64,000 nucleotides of DNA from Salinibaculum sp. SYNS191 (lineage in GTDB: Archaea > Halobacteriota > Halobacteria > Halobacteriales > Haloarculaceae), in the NCBI RefSeq assembly GCF_037338445.1, contig NZ_CP147838.1:1302001-1366000 (forward strand), written 5' to 3'. A program made the position numbers and the translations under genes. Of this stretch, positions 9,119 through 17,894 are shown in pieces. How positions within the stretch are numbered: the first letter of the stretch is position 1; the number at the start of each line of letters is the position of its first letter. The notes beneath the pieces were generated by a model. That model did not search any database. It saw nothing but the letters and a program-made list of their open reading frames with translations, and was not told the DNA's origin.

Positions 9119-9608
9119 CGAGCCACCGCCGGAGCGGAACATCTCCGACGACCAGTACGGCAGCAACACCGGGTTCAATCCGTCCGGGGACAATCCCCTC
9201 GAACAGCTCCGGGAACACGCCGCCGAGCATCCGCTCATCGACGAGATGGGCATCACCTTCGAATCGTTCGAAGACGGCACGCTCAGGGCGTCGATTCCCC
9301 ACAACGACCAGTGGTCGAATCCGGGGATGGAGGGCGCGCTCCACGGCGGGATGGTCGTCGCCTACCTGGACACCGTCATGGGCTTTACAATCATGGCGAG
9401 CGTCGCCGACCAGCCGCTGACGAGCGGGCCGACCATCAACCTCAACACGAACTTCCTCTCACCGGCGAACGACGCACTGTTTGCGACGGGCGAAATCGTG
9501 CGCACGGGAGCGTCCAGCGCGGTCGTCGACGGAACGCTCGAAAACGCCGACACCGGCGAGGCAGTGGCCACCGCACAGGGCGTCTGGCGCGTCTACACCG
9601 ACGACTGA
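9111..9608 (+). CDS. PaaI-family hotdog-fold thioesterase
   Basis: A 165-residue protein with an acidic, disordered N-terminus of about 40 residues, followed by a single hotdog domain. The family's signature L-H-G-G-M-V-V-A-Y-L-D at about residue 84 places the His-Gly-Gly turn on the long helix, and the catalytic acid is expected in that helix. PaaI-type thioesterases release CoA from dead-end aryl- or acyl-CoA intermediates. It overlaps the preceding dehydrogenase by 8 bp, so it belongs to the same transcript and probably provides CoA recycling for the island. Confidence 0.83.
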   Translation: MTDEPPPERNISDDQYGSNTGFNPSGDNPLEQLREHAAEHPLIDEMGITFESFEDGTLRASIPHNDQWSNPGMEGALHGGMVVAYLDTVMGFTIMASVADQPLTSGPTINLNTNFLSPANDALFATGEIVRTGASSAVVDGTLENADTGEAVATAQGVWRVYTDD

Positions 9609-9647
9609 GAGCAAACTGTTAACCGACGGCTCGCCCACGTTCCTCGT

Positions 9648-10106
9648 ATGACCGACGCCGACCGCCTCCAGCGTCTCGAAACCCGTGAGGAACTGAAAGA
9701 ACTGCGCGCGAAGTACTGCTACTACGTCGACGAGCAGGACTGGGGACCCTTCTTCGACCTGTTCGTCGACGACCCGACGCTCGATTTCGGCGGCATGGGC
9801 GTCTACGAGGGGCAGGAAGGGCTCGAACGGTTCGCCGCCGAGTTCGTCGAAGCGCAACTGGAGAGTTCCGCACACATGCTCTCGAACCCGATTCTCGACG
9901 TGGACGGCGACGAGGCGACGGGTCGCTGGTACGTCGAATCGCCGCTGACGTTCGCCGACGGCAACGGCGCGTGGCGACAGGGCTGGTACCGCGACGAGTA
10001 CCGCCGGGTCGACGCCGAGTGGCGCATCGAACACATGGAGATGCGGTTCGTCTACACCGCCGATTACGACGACGAGACGGGCTGGAGCGACCTCCGCGTG
10101 CTCTAG
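9648..10106 (+). CDS. SnoaL-like (NTF2-fold) protein
   Basis: The product has 152 residues and resembles the SnoaL-like protein at 363-836 in overall order: an N-terminal L-Q-R-L-E-T-R-E-E-L helix, Y-C-Y-Y-V-D-E-Q-D-W, D-L-F-V-D-D, and a closing W-R-I-E-H strand. The family covers small cyclases, isomerases and hydratases with a conical substrate pocket, and is frequent in steroid and aromatic degradation loci. It lies 39 bp after the thioesterase and 40 bp before the KstD-like flavoprotein, all on the plus strand, so it probably shares their transcript. Confidence 0.75.
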   Translation: MTDADRLQRLETREELKELRAKYCYYVDEQDWGPFFDLFVDDPTLDFGGMGVYEGQEGLERFAAEFVEAQLESSAHMLSNPILDVDGDEATGRWYVESPLTFADGNGAWRQGWYRDEYRRVDAEWRIEHMEMRFVYTADYDDETGWSDLRVL

Positions 10107-10146
10107 GCGGGGAAGGATTTAGTACGTGAACGAGTGACGTAGAGCT

Positions 10147-11787
10147 ATGACTGTCCAGCCACCGGACACGTGGGACGTATCGACAGAGGTCGCGGTCGTC
10201 GGGTCGGGCGGTGCGGGGCTCGTCGCGGCACTCGCAGCACAGCCGGGCGACGTGCTCGTCGTCGAGAAAGCGCCGACGGTGGGTGGGACGACCGCCGTCT
10301 CCGGCGGTGGGCTGTGGCTCCCGAACAGCCGCCCGGTCGTGGAGGCAGTCGGCGAGCAACCGCCGGAACAGGCCGAAGCCTACATCCGCCGTGTGGCCGG
10401 CGACCGGGTGAGCGACGACCTCATCGAGACGTTCGTCGACCTCGCGCCCGGCGTCGTGGATTTCATCGAGGAACAGACGAACCTGGAGTTCCAGTTCGCC
10501 GGATATCCCGACTACCACACCGACTGGGCGGAGGCCAGCGACGACGGCAACATGATAGAGCCCACCGTCTTCGACGGCTCGCGCCTCGGCGACGATCTAG
10601 ACGACGTTCGCGACGACCCCCACCACGAACTCCCCGTGCCGGCGAGTGAGGTGTACGAGGCGGGCGGCCACGCGAAGTTCCCCGAGGTCGCCGATTTCGA
10701 GCAACTCCAGCGACGAAAGGAGGAAGGCAAACTCGCGACGGGACGGGCACTCGTCGCCGGCCTCTACGAGGGCTGTCTGGACGCCGGTGTCGACTTCGAG
10801 ACGAACACGGCCGGCAAAGAACTCGTTACCGAGGGCGACAGGGTGGTCGGTCTCATCGCAGAGCAGGACGGCGAAGAACTGGCTATCGAGGCGAGAGCAG
10901 TCGTGGTCGCCGCGGGCGGCATCGACTGGGACGAGGACATGCGCGAGAACTTCCTCCGTGGCCCCGTTGACGCGCCGATGACGCCGCCGGACGTCGAAGG
11001 CGACGGCGTCAAACTGGGGATGGACGTCGGTGCGGACATCGGCAACATGAACGAGGCGTGGTGGTTCCCCGCGGGACGTGCCCACGGCCAGCAGTGGGAA
11101 GATGGCTCGCCGCTCTACAAGATGGTCTGGGGGCGGACGCTGCCGGGGTCGATTATGGTCAACGAAGACGGCGAGCGCTTCTGCAACGAGGCAGGGAACT
11201 ACCACGACCTGACGAAGACGTTCCACGACTTCGACCCAGAGAAGTACGGCGCAGCGAACGTTCCCGCCTACCTGGTCGTCGACCAGACCTACCGCGACCA
11301 GTACCGCCTGCTGTCCGTCGGGCCGGACGACGAGACGCCGGACTGGCTGGCGACCGGGGAGACCCTGCGGGAGTTGGCCGCGGACATCGGCGTCGACCCC
11401 GACGGCCTCGAAGCGACCGTCTCGGAGTTCAACGACCACGCCCGCGATGGCGAGGACCCCGCGTTCGGCCGCGGCGAGACCACCTACGACAACTTCGTCG
11501 GCGACCCCGACGCCGACCATCCGAACCTCGGCCCACTCGACGACCCGCCGTTCTACGCGATGGAGATTCACAGCGGCATCATCGGCACGAAAGGGGGTCT
11601 CGTGACCCGCCCGAACGGGGCCGTCGTCGACGTCCACGGCGACGCGATTCCGGGACTGTTCGCGGCCTCGAACAGCACGGCCCACGTCATGGGGATGGGC
11701 TACGCCGGCGCGGGCGCGACGCTCGGTCCGAACGTCGTCTTCGGCTACCAGGCCGCCCGTCACGCCAGCGACGCCGCTGGCGAGTGA
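10147..11787 (+). CDS. FAD-dependent oxidoreductase, 3-ketosteroid-delta1-dehydrogenase-like (FAD_binding_2)
   Basis: The 546-residue flavoprotein has an N-terminal FAD dinucleotide motif V-V-G-S-G-G-A-G near residues 17-24, then G-G-T-T-A-V-S-G-G-G-L-W-L-P-N, a pattern typical of KstD/fumarate-reductase-type dehydrogenases. The C-terminal FAD segment K-G-G-L-V-T ends in G-M-G-Y-A-G-A-G-A-T-L-G-P. The Tyr in that last motif aligns by position with the catalytic C-terminal Tyr of 3-ketosteroid-delta1-dehydrogenases. The family inserts C=C double bonds next to a carbonyl or reduces them. The haloarchaeal substrate may be a cyclic ketone or enoyl compound rather than a steroid. It is flanked by SnoaL-like genes. 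Confidence 0.78.
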   Translation: MTVQPPDTWDVSTEVAVVGSGGAGLVAALAAQPGDVLVVEKAPTVGGTTAVSGGGLWLPNSRPVVEAVGEQPPEQAEAYIRRVAGDRVSDDLIETFVDLAPGVVDFIEEQTNLEFQFAGYPDYHTDWAEASDDGNMIEPTVFDGSRLGDDLDDVRDDPHHELPVPASEVYEAGGHAKFPEVADFEQLQRRKEEGKLATGRALVAGLYEGCLDAGVDFETNTAGKELVTEGDRVVGLIAEQDGEELAIEARAVVVAAGGIDWDEDMRENFLRGPVDAPMTPPDVEGDGVKLGMDVGADIGNMNEAWWFPAGRAHGQQWEDGSPLYKMVWGRTLPGSIMVNEDGERFCNEAGNYHDLTKTFHDFDPEKYGAANVPAYLVVDQTYRDQYRLLSVGPDDETPDWLATGETLRELAADIGVDPDGLEATVSEFNDHARDGEDPAFGRGETTYDNFVGDPDADHPNLGPLDDPPFYAMEIHSGIIGTKGGLVTRPNGAVVDVHGDAIPGLFAASNSTAHVMGMGYAGAGATLGPNVVFGYQAARHASDAAGE

Positions 11788-11865
11788 CGCGGTTCTAGGT
11801 CTCCCCTCTCGGCCGTGCAACCGACCGATTGGACTATGTAGCAGGCCCATCAATCCGGGAGTGGT

Positions 11866-12273
11866 ATGTCATCACAGGTCAGTACCAGCGACCAGCTACA
11901 CGAGTTGTTACAGGGCACGTACTTCGATTCCATCGACGCCGGCGACGCCGAGACGGCGGTGACGGCGATGCACGAGGACGTCGAGTGGGTGCACACGCAA
12001 GTCTGGGAGCACGACGGCCACACGGGGACGAAATCCGACACACACGACGGACGGGAGGAAGTCTTCGACTTTCTCGACGGACGCATCGGCGAGATGCAGG
12101 CGGAGGGCATCGAACACAAGGTCCGGCACACGGTCTACGAGGACGGCGAGGGAGCGTTCCGCGCAGAGGTCGTCGGCCCGGACGGCAGCACGCAGCCGTT
12201 CATGGGCTGGGTGGAACTGACCGACGGGAAGATTTCGACGTACATCGTCGGACCGGAACGGATGCCCGAATAG
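11866..12273 (+). CDS. SnoaL-like / NTF2-fold protein
   Basis: A 135-residue protein of the ketosteroid-isomerase-like type. The helix Y-F-D-S-I-D-A-G-D-A-E-T-A-V-T-A-M-H-E-D-V-E-W is the classic first NTF2 helix leading to the W of strand one, followed by F-D-F-L-D-G-R and F-M-G-W-V-E-L strands. It is more distant from the other two SnoaL-like proteins in this island than they are from each other. ATG at 11866 is preceded by a modest A/T stretch. It is the last plus-strand gene before the convergent MaoC gene, 3 bp away. Confidence 0.72.
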   Translation: MSSQVSTSDQLHELLQGTYFDSIDAGDAETAVTAMHEDVEWVHTQVWEHDGHTGTKSDTHDGREEVFDFLDGRIGEMQAEGIEHKVRHTVYEDGEGAFRAEVVGPDGSTQPFMGWVELTDGKISTYIVGPERMPE

Positions 12274-12276
12274 GCG

Positions 12277-12732
12277 CTATTCTGCGGATTCGCGGCGGGC
12301 GACCATGCCGTGGTTGACCATCGTGAGGACGTCCTCCCCGTCCTGGTTACACGTCGTGACGCCGAAGCTGATGTCCTGATGGTGCGGTCGGCTCTCCGGG
12401 TCGTCGACGTCGACGATTTCGACGACTCCCGACAGCGTGTCGCCGGGTCGCGTCGGCGTGTGGAACCGAACTTTGTCCGTCCCGTGGCCGCCCTGGAGCG
12501 CGGTCTTCGAGAAGACGTCTTCGGTCAGCATCCGGTTCGTCAGTGAGACGACGTGCCAGCCGCTGGCGACGAGACCGCCGAACATCGACTCCGCGGCCGC
12601 TGCCTCGTCCGTGTGGAAGGGCTGCGGGTCGAACTGCTCGGCGAACGCGACGATTTCTTCTTTCGTGACCGTGTGGCTGCCGAACGGAAACTCGTCGCCG
12701 ACCGCGATATCTTCAGCGTAGAGCGTCCCCAT
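12277..12732 (-). CDS. MaoC-family dehydratase (enoyl-CoA hydratase 2 type)
   Basis: The 151-residue protein is a single hotdog hydratase domain. The active-site motif reads F-D-P-Q-P-F-H-T-D-E-A-A-A, providing the Asp and His dyad five residues apart, and a G-G-L-V-A-S-G-W-H segment follows. The family performs (R)-specific hydration of enoyl-CoA. It lies 9 bp downstream of the 3-hydroxyacyl-CoA dehydrogenase and is presumably co-transcribed, so hydration and oxidation of the same chain would be linked, although the stereochemistry of each partner is not shown by sequence. Confidence 0.88.
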   Translation of the reverse strand: MGTLYAEDIAVGDEFPFGSHTVTKEEIVAFAEQFDPQPFHTDEAAAAESMFGGLVASGWHVVSLTNRMLTEDVFSKTALQGGHGTDKVRFHTPTRPGDTLSGVVEIVDVDDPESRPHHQDISFGVTTCNQDGEDVLTMVNHGMVARRESAE

Positions 12733-12741
12733 ACCCGAGAC

Positions 12742-13596
12742 TCACTCCTCGTCCCAGTCGTAGAACCCCCGGCCACTCTTGACGCCGTAGTCGCCGGCGC
12801 GAACCATCTTCTTGACAATCTGTGGGGGCCGGTAGACGTCGGCACCCAGTTCCTCTGCGAGGTACTCGCCGACCTCGACGCGGACGTCCCAGCCGTTGTA
12901 GTCGCCGAGTTTGAGCGGTCCCATCGGGTGGTTGTAGCCCAGTTCCATCGCCGTGTCGATGTCCTCGGCGGAGGCGACACCCTCCTGGACCATTCGCGCG
13001 GCCTCCATCCCGAGGACCAGACCGAGTCGCGAGGTTGCGAAACCGGGGAAGTCGTCGACGACGATGCTCTCTCGGCCGAGGTCGTCGGCCAGTGCCTCGA
13101 CGCGGTCGAGCGTCTCGTCGCTGGTGTGGTGGCCGGTGACGAGTTCGACGAGTTTCATCTTCACCGGCGGGTTGAAAAAGTGCGTGCCGATGACGCGCTC
13201 GGGGTTGTCGGTGACGCTCGCGATGTCGGTAATCGACAGCGACGAGGTGTTCGACCCGAGGACGACGTCCGGGTCGGCAAGTTCGTCGAGTTCTTCGAAA
13301 ATCGCCTGTTTGATGTCCATCTCCTCCGGGGCGGCCTCGACGATGAAGGAGGCCTCTTCGGCGACCATCGCCAGGTCGGTCGTCCCCGTCACGAGGTCGA
13401 AGACGGCCTCTGCGTCCTCGATTATCTCGCGTTCCTCCGCTTCCGCCAGGTTGTCCTCGATGCTCGCGAGGCCGTCGTCGACGAGTTCCTGCTCGATGTC
13501 GCGGACGACGACGTCGAACCCCTGCTGTGCGGCGAGCTGTGCGATGCCACTACCCATGGTACCGGCGCCGACGACGCCGATAGTTCTGGATGCCAT
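12742..13596 (-). CDS. 3-hydroxyacyl-CoA dehydrogenase
   Basis: A 284-residue protein of the classic short 3HCDH form. The N-terminal NAD motif is V-V-G-A-G-T-M-G-S-G near residue 7. The catalytic His lies in G-T-H-F-F-N-P-P, followed by M-K-L-V-E-L-V, and the C-terminal helical domain contains F-x-x-S-R-L-G and a G-V-A-S-A-E-D-I-D-T-A-M segment. It oxidises (S)-3-hydroxyacyl-CoA to 3-oxoacyl-CoA with NAD. No fused hydratase domain is present. It heads a minus-strand pair with MaoC and lies 57 bp downstream of the AMP ligase at 13654. Confidence 0.92.
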   Translation of the reverse strand: MASRTIGVVGAGTMGSGIAQLAAQQGFDVVVRDIEQELVDDGLASIEDNLAEAEEREIIEDAEAVFDLVTGTTDLAMVAEEASFIVEAAPEEMDIKQAIFEELDELADPDVVLGSNTSSLSITDIASVTDNPERVIGTHFFNPPVKMKLVELVTGHHTSDETLDRVEALADDLGRESIVVDDFPGFATSRLGLVLGMEAARMVQEGVASAEDIDTAMELGYNHPMGPLKLGDYNGWDVRVEVGEYLAEELGADVYRPPQIVKKMVRAGDYGVKSGRGFYDWDEE

Positions 13597-13653
13597 ACTG
13601 TACCGTTCCGAGCACGCGTAATAACGTTTGTTCTCGCAGCCGCGACCGCGGCG

Positions 13654-15288
13654 TCAGACTTCCCGAACGCGGGAGTCGTTGTCGAGCGCCCAGGCCTCGA
13701 CGTCGTCGCGGACCACCTTGCCGGTCGCCGACCGGGGGAACTCGTCGGGGTGGACGACGTCGAAGTACTGCGGGAGTTTGTAGTTCGCCAGCCGCTCCTC
13801 CAGCGTCTCCATGAGGGCGTCGACGCTGACGGCGTCCTCGTCGTAGGTGCTGACGACGGCGCGTGGCACTTCCCCCCACTTCTCGTCGGCGACACGCACG
13901 ACGACGGCTTCCTCGATAGCCTCGTGTTCGAGCAGCACCTTCTCGATTTCGGCGGGATAGATGTTCTCGCCGCCGCTTTTGATGAGGTACTTCCGCCGGT
14001 TGACGAAGTGGTAGGTCCCCTCCTCCTCGTCGTGGACGAAGATGTCGCCGGTGCGAAACCAGCCGTCCTGGAAGTCCTCGCGGTTCGCCTCCTCGTTTTT
14101 GATGTAGCCGCTACACAGCGTCGGGCCGCGCGTGGCGAGTTCGCCGCGCCCTTCCACCTCGTTCCAGTCCTCGTCGATGAGTTTCAGGTCGACGAACGAG
14201 GACTCGACTTTCGGCAGGTCGTCGTCGGTCGGTCGAACGCCCTTCGGAATGTCGTTGCCGGCGCTGAGGACGTTCCCGTTCTCCGTCGCGCCGTAGGAGT
14301 TCTTGAACGGCATGTCGAACGTCTCGGTGACCGCCTCGACCTTCTTCGGGTCGATGAGGTCGACGAGCGCACCGATGTTGCGTATCTCGCGGAAGTCCGA
14401 GGGCGGGTCGATGTCGTGGGTCTCGACGTAGTCCAGCAACCGCTCGACGACGCCGGGAAGCAGGACCAGCCAGCCGATGCCACCTCCCTCCTCACGGAGG
14501 ATGTCGACGACGCGCTCGGTGTCGAACCCCTCGACGGGATAGAAGGTGCCGCCGAGGGTGAAGATGGCGGGGAGCCAGTCGGCGGACACGATGTGAAAGA
14601 GCGGGGGCCACGCGAGCTGGCAGTCTCCCTTTTCGAGGTCGAAGTCGATGATGTAGGTGTACCCGCGCGCGAGCCAGGCGCGGTGGCTGATGACGACGCC
14701 CTTCGGGAGCCCGGTCGTCCCGGAGGTGTACAGCACCACGAGCCCCTGTTCGGGGTCGACGTCGTGGTCGGGCGCCGGCTCCGCGGTGGACCCGTCCGCG
14801 ACCAGCGATTCGTAGTCGAGGTCACCGTCGCCGCCGTCTAGGTTGACGATGGTGGGGTCTGACTCGGCGGACGTCTCTATCCACGCGGCTTTCTCCCGGT
14901 ACTGCTCGGAGACGACGAGAACTTCGGGCTCCACCAGGTCGACGCAGTGGACGAGTTCGTCCCGTTCCAGCCGCCAGTTCAGCGCGGGGACGAGACAGCC
15001 CAGTTTCGCGCCGGCGAACATGACCTCGACGAACTCCCCGCGGTTCTCCGAGAGGATGGCGACGGTCGCCTCGCCAGGTTCGTGGCCCCGCTCGCGGAGC
15101 GCGTTCCCGAAGGCGTTGACGCGGTCGTTCAACTCGGTGTAGGTCACCTCGTGGTTCGGCTCGCTGACCGCAGTGCGGTCCCGGTACATCCGCGCCCCCT
15201 TCCGGAGGAGGTCGCCGACAGTGAATCGTCGCGACTGGCGGACAAATTCTTCCTGGGCGTCGGTACCCAGGTCGAAGTTAAACTCCAT
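13654..15288 (-). CDS. Long-chain-fatty-acid--CoA ligase family protein
   Basis: The 544-residue adenylate-forming enzyme contains Y-T-S-G-T-T-G-L-P-K-G-V near residue 180, Y-G-A-T-E-N-G, the W-F-R-T-G-D-I motif, K-S-G-G-E-N-I-Y hinge and a C-terminal R-S-A-T-G-K with the catalytic Lys. The frame stays open upstream to 15477, but the upstream part is not protein-like, and the ATG at 15288 gives the family-typical N-terminus F-T-V-G-D-L-L. It activates a fatty or related acid to CoA. It is the upstream member of a minus-strand run with the dehydrogenase and MaoC hydratase, forming a compact beta-oxidation-like unit. Confidence 0.88.
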   Translation of the reverse strand: MEFNFDLGTDAQEEFVRQSRRFTVGDLLRKGARMYRDRTAVSEPNHEVTYTELNDRVNAFGNALRERGHEPGEATVAILSENRGEFVEVMFAGAKLGCLVPALNWRLERDELVHCVDLVEPEVLVVSEQYREKAAWIETSAESDPTIVNLDGGDGDLDYESLVADGSTAEPAPDHDVDPEQGLVVLYTSGTTGLPKGVVISHRAWLARGYTYIIDFDLEKGDCQLAWPPLFHIVSADWLPAIFTLGGTFYPVEGFDTERVVDILREEGGGIGWLVLLPGVVERLLDYVETHDIDPPSDFREIRNIGALVDLIDPKKVEAVTETFDMPFKNSYGATENGNVLSAGNDIPKGVRPTDDDLPKVESSFVDLKLIDEDWNEVEGRGELATRGPTLCSGYIKNEEANREDFQDGWFRTGDIFVHDEEEGTYHFVNRRKYLIKSGGENIYPAEIEKVLLEHEAIEEAVVVRVADEKWGEVPRAVVSTYDEDAVSVDALMETLEERLANYKLPQYFDVVHPDEFPRSATGKVVRDDVEAWALDNDSRVREV

Positions 15289-15343
15289 ACGTGGCAGGTG
15301 CTGGCATGTCGTATTAAGTATTAGGTTCACGATGACCTCGTAG

Positions 15344-16249
15344 ATGGCAGGAACCTCGTTGCCGCTGCTGGGAGTGGCGCTCTCGGCGATGGTCGCACTC
15401 GTCGTCTCCGCGCAGGTGCTACTGGTCCGCGTGGGCGCAGAGCACGGCGGCATCAGGCAGGCCGTCCTCCTCAGCATGGGGGTGAATGTCCTGGCCTTTC
15501 TCCCCGCGGCGGCCGTCCTGCACTTCCCCGACTACGGCCTGACGCCGACGTCGCTGCTCTCCTTTGTCGCCGCCGGTCTGATGGGAACCTTTCTCGGCCG
15601 GGTGCTGTACTACGACTCCATCGACCGCATCGGTGCCGGGCGGACGGAACCGCTGAAGGCGTCGATGCCGCTGTTCGCCTCGCTCATCGCCGTCCTCGTC
15701 CTCGGCGAGGCGCTCACCATGGCCCACACCGGCGGCATCCTCCTCATCGTCGTCGGCATCGCGGCCATCTCCTGGGAGACGACGAACACGGGCGCGGAAC
15801 GCGGGGAAGACGTCTCGGTGACGGCGCTGGGTCTGCCGCTGCTGGCGGCGATGGCGTTCGCGACCGAGCCGAACTTCGTCCGTATCGGGTTCGCTGAGGG
15901 GACGCCCATCCTGGTCGGCCTCACGCTGAAGACCGTCGCGGCGGGCGTCGGCTTCGTGGCCTACCTCCGGTACCGGGGCACGCTCCGGTTCGACAGGCTC
16001 CTGGGGCAACCTCACACGAAGTGGTATCTCGCCGCCGCCGTGGCGAATACGCTCTCGGTGCTGGGGTACTACGCGGCGCTGAAAGTCTCCCGCGTCGTCG
16101 TGGTCGCGCCCATCACCCAGACGAGTCCGCTGCTCGTCGCCGTCCTCGCCTACGTGTTCCTCAGCCACCTGGAACACATCACCTGGCGGCTGGTCTCGGC
16201 GTCGCTCCTGGTCGTCGTCGGTGCCGGCATCGTCACCGTGTTCGGGTAG
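15344..16249 (+). CDS. EamA/DMT-superfamily transporter
   Basis: The 301-residue protein is almost entirely hydrophobic, with about ten predicted membrane helices arranged as two five-helix halves. The second half begins after the charged loop near residue 150. Each half ends with a repeat-typical helix pair: L-V-L-G-E-A-L in the first and a terminal V-V-G-A-G-I-V-T-V-F in the second. DMT transporters export or import small metabolites. Situated in the catabolic island and divergent from the CoA ligase, it could move a substrate or intermediate, but no specificity can be read. It ends one base before the stop of the convergent Ldh gene. Confidence 0.83.
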   Translation: MAGTSLPLLGVALSAMVALVVSAQVLLVRVGAEHGGIRQAVLLSMGVNVLAFLPAAAVLHFPDYGLTPTSLLSFVAAGLMGTFLGRVLYYDSIDRIGAGRTEPLKASMPLFASLIAVLVLGEALTMAHTGGILLIVVGIAAISWETTNTGAERGEDVSVTALGLPLLAAMAFATEPNFVRIGFAEGTPILVGLTLKTVAAGVGFVAYLRYRGTLRFDRLLGQPHTKWYLAAAVANTLSVLGYYAALKVSRVVVVAPITQTSPLLVAVLAYVFLSHLEHITWRLVSASLLVVVGAGIVTVFG

Positions 16250-17350
16250 TTACCACGTCTGCACGTCGTCGTCCACGTCCGCGGCGTCTGCGAGTGCGGC
16301 CTGAACCGGTTCCGGAGGCGTCACGCCGAGGTCGGTCGCGAGGTCGGCGAGCGGGACCAGGTCGTGCTCGGGGACGGCGACGCCCGCCTCGCGGTTCGCC
16401 GCCGCTCGCTCGTGTGCCCCCTGGCCGGGCAGTCGCACGCCGTCCTCGCTCCGGAGGTGGGCGGCGAGGTGGGCGATTCGGTCCTCGATTGCAGCCACCG
16501 GGAGGAACGCCGTCGGGTCGACGACGACGAAGGCCGCGCCGTTGGCCAGCCACTCGGGGTCGTTCTCGCCGACGACGGGATTGCGGCCGACCAGTCCACC
16601 CAGCAGTTCCGCCACCAGCGACAGCGCGTAGCCCTTGTGGCCCGTGGTGCGGCCGCCGACGGGGAGCAACGCCCCATCGCCCGCCATGAACTGTGCGGGG
16701 CTGTCGACTGGGTCGCCCGTCTCTGTCGTCGTCCACTCGTCGTCGAGGGGGTCGCCCGTCCGGTGGTGCTCGCGGATGACGCTGCCCGACACCTGGCTCG
16801 TCGCGAAGTCGGCGACGACGTCGAACGCCAGCGCGTCGAACGTCGGCACGCCAAACGCGACCGGATTGGTCGACAGTTTTCGCGCTGTCCCACCGAACGC
16901 GGCGGTGTTCTTCGCGCCGCCGGCGGTGTTCGTGAAGGCCAGAAAGACCATCCCCGCTGCCGCCGCGCGCTCGGCGAACTCGCCGACGGGGCCGATGTGG
17001 GACGCGTCGCGCAGGCCGACGACGGCGACGCCGTAGTCCTCGGCGACCGCGACGCCCTCGGCGGTGGCCTCCCGCGCCGCGAGCGGGCCGAAGCCGGTCT
17101 CGCCGTCGACGCGCACCGTGGCCCCGTCGCCGCGGTCGACGGTCGGCGTCGCCGCCGGGTCGATGGCCCCGTCGTCGACCATCGCCGCGTACAGCGGGAG
17201 GATGCCGACGCCGTGCGTGCCGTACCCCCGGAGGTCCGCCCGGACGAGCGAATCTGCCACGGTGCGGGCCGTCTCCGCGGGAGCACCGAGTCCGGCGAGG
17301 ACGTCGACGGCGAACGAGCGCAGCGTCGACGGGTCGAACCGCATCCTCAC
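16250..17350 (-). CDS. Ldh-family (malate/L-lactate/sulfolactate type) NAD(P)-dependent oxidoreductase
   Basis: A 366-residue member of the Ldh_2 family. It has the substrate-binding R-x-x-G-Y-G-T-H-G-V block near residue 40 (typical S-H-G-V/I), the N-T-A-G-G-A-K-N loop near residue 145, D-F-A-T-S-Q-V and the T-G-H-K-G-Y-A-L-S motif near residue 235. The family reduces or oxidises 2-oxo/2-hydroxy acids with NAD(P) and is unrelated to classic lactate dehydrogenase. ATG at 17350 is used; a second ATG lies two codons in. It could produce the 2-oxo acid used by the TPP enzyme of this island, which is inference. Confidence 0.88.
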   Translation of the reverse strand: MRMRFDPSTLRSFAVDVLAGLGAPAETARTVADSLVRADLRGYGTHGVGILPLYAAMVDDGAIDPAATPTVDRGDGATVRVDGETGFGPLAAREATAEGVAVAEDYGVAVVGLRDASHIGPVGEFAERAAAAGMVFLAFTNTAGGAKNTAAFGGTARKLSTNPVAFGVPTFDALAFDVVADFATSQVSGSVIREHHRTGDPLDDEWTTTETGDPVDSPAQFMAGDGALLPVGGRTTGHKGYALSLVAELLGGLVGRNPVVGENDPEWLANGAAFVVVDPTAFLPVAAIEDRIAHLAAHLRSEDGVRLPGQGAHERAAANREAGVAVPEHDLVPLADLATDLGVTPPEPVQAALADAADVDDDVQTW

Positions 17351-17513
17351 TCGCCCCCCGGACCGAGACCCCGGCGCTCACGAGTTGCCGCCTGGCTGTG
17401 CTGAGACATTGTCTGTCGCGGCTTCGAGCGCAAGCGTACTAAACGTACTGTCGCAGAGAACGAGACCGAACGCGCCTAGAAAACACGACGGTGGAAAATT
17501 GCTATCCGCCGGA

Positions 17514-17894
17514 CTACCCGAAGACCGGCGCTGGCCGGATGTCCTCCGCGATAGTCCCCTGGAAGGAGACGGCGTCACCGACGGAGACGTCGGACTCGAT
17601 GTGGGCGGTGAGGCGCGTCCCGTCGCTCAACTCGACGATAGCCACGGTGTATGGCCCCTCGAACGCCGGTGGTGGGACGTTGATTCTGGTCTCCGTGTAG
17701 ATTTCGCCGTCCTCGGGAAGCACGACGGCGGTCGTGTCGCGCGAGCCACAGTGTGAACAGGCAGCGGCGGCCGTCCCCGTCCCGTGGCCGCAGTCGGCAC
17801 ACTCCTGGCCGAGCAGGACGCCGTCGCGCAGCGCCCGCGCGATGTCGTCGTCGGACAGTCGCTCGCCCTGCACGTAGTCGGCGGCGTCGCTCAT
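17514..17894 (-). CDS. DUF35 / OB-fold zinc-ribbon protein, thiolase partner
   Basis: The 126-residue protein has an N-terminal helix, a rubredoxin-like zinc ribbon formed by C-A-D-C and C-S-H-C around residues 32-49, and a C-terminal OB-fold ending in I-R-P-A-P-V-F. DUF35 proteins bind thiolase-like partners and position acyl-CoA; examples include the bacterial steroid side-chain aldolase complex and the archaeal HMG-CoA pathway complex. The ATG at 17894 overlaps the thiolase stop in an A-T-G-A junction, strongly indicating a complex with that enzyme. The reading frame is open further upstream, but the upstream part is antisense to thiolase coding and not protein-like. Confidence 0.88.
   Translation of the reverse strand: MSDAADYVQGERLSDDDIARALRDGVLLGQECADCGHGTGTAAAACSHCGSRDTTAVVLPEDGEIYTETRINVPPPAFEGPYTVAIVELSDGTRLTAHIESDVSVGDAVSFQGTIAEDIRPAPVFG

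Noticed and set aside
12553..14841. Very long plus-strand open frame opposite the dehydrogenase and ligase genes
   Set aside because: It is antisense to two well-supported genes; in GC-rich DNA antisense frames stay open. Composition lacks any domain.
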